Shown piece after piece: positions 61,683 through 64,000 of a stretch of DNA of 64,000 nucleotides (the stretch's first letter is position 1; every line of letters begins with the position of its first letter). The notes beneath the pieces were generated by a model. It was not told the DNA's origin, made no database searches, and saw only the letters and a program-made list of their open reading frames with translations. The stretch is from Nothopassalora personata. Its lineage: Eukaryota; Ascomycota; Dothideomycetes; Mycosphaerellales; Mycosphaerellaceae. The position numbers were made by a program, and so were the translations under genes. The stretch spans positions 806,001 to 870,000 of the forward strand of contig CM066296.1 of the NCBI GenBank assembly GCA_033816765.1. The letters are read 5' to 3'.

Positions 61683-64000
61683 AACTCGGACAGGCCTACA
61701 TAGGGTGGTTGGTAGACATTATTTTGGTGGTCAATGAGGGGGGGTTATCAAGTGTACACCCGGTGGCGTATCAGCATCCAGTTTATAAGGTCAAAATCAC
61801 GGTTCAAGGTCCAAGGTTCACGGTCAAGGTCGACTAAGGTCGAAAAACATTCAAGGTCCAAGGTATTCAGCAACAATCACGGTCACAAGGTCCTGTCAAG
61901 CAACAACTAGTATCAGCACATTCTGAAGCAAGCACCACGCAACAATGGATACGGCTGCATCACCAGAAAAACTTAGCACCTTTGCCGACATAGGCAGAGG
62001 CTACGAACAGCCTGTGAACCCCACGAAAATGGAAGGGGTCTACAGGGATTCTGTCCCTCATGAGGGGATGGAGGAATCGGAGGAAGGGGAAACACCTGAA
62101 TCTAGTAAAGAAGGGAGAAGCGGAACCAGCGCCGCTGAATTGGGTATGGGTGTAGGAATGAACAGCACAATTGGAATGGATGCTATGACTGCCCTCTTTA
62201 GACGATTGGCAGTAGCAATGGAAAACGCTGGCCCTCGCTTTCCACCTCCAGGAGGTGCTGAGAATCCGTTCTTTGATGGCACCAATGCTACTGAGTTCTG
62301 GGAGCGGTTTGGCGACCTAATGGACCAGTATCCGCCTCGGGCATCCATTAAGAAGGATGATTTCTGGGGCAGGTTTGAACGCAATTGCGAAATTACTATC
62401 CGGCGTGTGGTCATGAGGCTGCCTGGGTGGCTCACCGGCAAGGCACGTTTCAGGAGGGCGTTCTTGTCAGAGTTCTCAAGGTTTGACGCCCACTCGATGT
62501 TGGGGAGTCGGGAATATCTTGAGGAGATTGTTAGGGCGCAGCAAGGCAAGAGGCCTGAAGAACAAGATGTGAAGGAATTCATCCGCCTATTTGTATCCTC
62601 AAGTGACCTAATTGAACCTGAGGATTTGGATAACAGCTCCCGGAGTCGCCTTCTCCTTCAGGGATTGCCAGAGAGGCAGTCGCGAAAGCGGTCTACAAGG
62701 CTTGCGGGCTTCACCCAAAGCAACCTGAGAAGTTCAGGGACTTTCAGAGGATTCTCGATGAAGCTGCTAGCATCGCAGATGGTGAGGAGGGATGGAAAGC
62801 TGTGCATACAGATTTCCCTCTTGCTTTGCCTCAGCTGCACCGCTCAGTCGTGAAGCAAATGCCGCGCCTCAAGCCTGAGATTGACACGCTTAAGAAGGCC
62901 ACCTCCAGGACTGTTGTTGATGATGACCTAATCCAGAAGGTAGCTGAAATGAGCATACGTGCATACCAGCGCGGTCGCGTCGCGGACGCGGGTGCCTTCT
63001 ACCCGAGCGAGAATCAACGCTCTATGCAACCGGAGAGGCACGACCCAGACACTGAACTGCAGGTTTACGCAATGCAGCGTCCCCCATCGCAAAATCGCGA
63101 ACAGTCCAAAGCGATGGATGGTTGTTGCTACAACTGTGGCAGTTCGAAGCACCAGGCCAGCAATTGTGGGGCGATGAGGTCCTTAATATCCCGGGGCTAC
63201 GTATACCTCGCCCCGAACAACTGGTGGTATCTAGGGAAAGAAGGCGATCCACGTCCCACCAAGTTCAACTTTCGGAGGGACTACAGCAAACCGAAACTGC
63301 TCTGCATGCTCCCTCTGCTCGAAGAACATTATGGACCGATCGAGTTTGACAACCAGTATGAGATTCCCGCACTGCGTAAGCAATGGATGGGTAGGGACTA
63401 CGCTGGGGTGACTAAGGTCACGCCTCCTGATCATTCTAAGCCCCCTCCTAACTTCAGGCATTTAATGGAGTATGGCCCTCAGGACGCGCGGTCTGGCCAA
63501 AAGGAGAAGGCTGCTGGGACATATTGGGTCTCATTCGGAGAAAGTGAAGCGGAGCAAGCAACCGACTTGGGCGAGCTTGACGAGGTATCTGCCTATCCTG
63601 TGCAGTCTGACAAAGTGAAAGGGAAGGCACCCGTAGGTATTCTGAAGAATCCGTACCCGAGGACCCGGTCCTCAGCCCAGGATCTGCGAGCCCGAGCTGA
63701 GGCTGCTGAGAAAGTTCGCCTGCAATTGGAACAGGAGATCCGGCAAGCTGAGATTGACCAGCAGGAGGTTGAAATGATTGACGAAGTCAGTGCTCAAATG
63801 AGCGAAACTCAGTCATCAGCTGGATCCGGGGTAACCCTAGGAAGGGGAAGTGATGCCCAAGTGAACAGACCAGGGAACGATGCTAACAAAGGACTGCCTA
63901 AGGATATGCCTGTTGGTCCCGTGAACGCCCCTTCGCACAAAGGAAGCGTATGCAGAATGCCAAGACTATGAGGATTGACAACTACGTCCGACAGTATGGT
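61683..64000 (+). mobile_element. Gypsy-B, copy 2 (partial)
   Basis: Begins with bases equal to copy 1 from 51651 and follows it, by eye without substitutions, to the window's end (equivalent to about 53965). Only two differences were found: two extra bases at about 62671-62674, and one C fewer in the C run near 63927. It continues beyond the window. It may be a real tandem or nearby second element, or an assembly duplicate of copy 1. Confidence 0.8.
61945..63998 (+). pseudogene. Gypsy-B copy 2 gag, two frameshifts, runs off the edge
   Basis: Starts like copy 1 (MDTAASPEKLSTFADIGRG). The 2-bp insertion after LLLQGLPE throws it out of frame. The correct text resumes in another frame (from about 62690, zinc knuckle at about 63126-63167) until PVNAP, where a lost C in a C run shifts it again. 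If real, this copy cannot make Gag. As both lesions are short indels and one is in a homopolymer, sequencing error beside the gap is a serious alternative. Confidence 0.7.

Overview
This window is nuclear DNA of a filamentous ascomycete. The evidence is short (about 50-65 bp) GT-AG introns, a heterokaryon-incompatibility (HET) domain gene, fungal-type secreted hydrolases, LTR retrotransposons, and AT-rich repeats whose in-frame TAG/TAA stops sit where Trp and Gln codons are expected, the footprint of repeat-induced point mutation (RIP). The Dothideomycetes are a reasonable guess, but this is inference.

Layout. 1-2.5 kb: a partial unknown gene, a 580-bp Mutator-like MITE and a decayed coding remnant. 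2.7-5.4 kb: a secreted S41-type peptidase (minus). 6.4-13.7 kb: a decayed HET-domain gene split by an intact Ty1/copia element (Copia-A, 7263-12816; identical 138-bp LTRs, TSD CCTAC). 14.8-17 kb: a chromodomain protein fused to a Cys-rich module, followed by a decayed paralogue of that module. 17.6-21.4 kb: the core genes TSR3 and GGA, divergently transcribed. 23-26.2 kb: a GH28 glycosidase, an F-box pseudogene and an F-box gene. 26.8-32.6 kb: a decaying metabolic block (carboxylesterase pseudogene, frameshifted aldehyde dehydrogenase, intact MFS sugar transporter, truncated ThDP enzyme). 34.4-37.5 kb: a secreted Ser/Thr-rich CBM18 protein with an exact 129-bp in-frame duplication. 38.1-45.4 kb: a second intact copia element (Copia-B, minus; identical 218-bp LTRs, TSD TGTGT). 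45.4-51.3 kb: RIP-degraded retroelements, including two LTRs in inverted orientation and a Ty3/gypsy internal region. 51.3-64 kb: a non-RIPped Ty3/gypsy element (Gypsy-B) with three overlapping reading frames, a large unrecognised downstream ORF, a 100-N gap, and a second near-identical gag copy running off the right edge.

Together this is a small conserved core (TSR3, GGA) in a transposon-rich, pseudogene-rich accessory region. Heavily RIPped old elements lie directly beside intact young ones, so RIP has either weakened or not yet reached the recent insertions. Several lesions are single indels; sequencing or assembly error remains possible for those, especially near the N gap. Splice sites, LTR ends and target-site duplications were read by eye. 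No database search or alignment was run.
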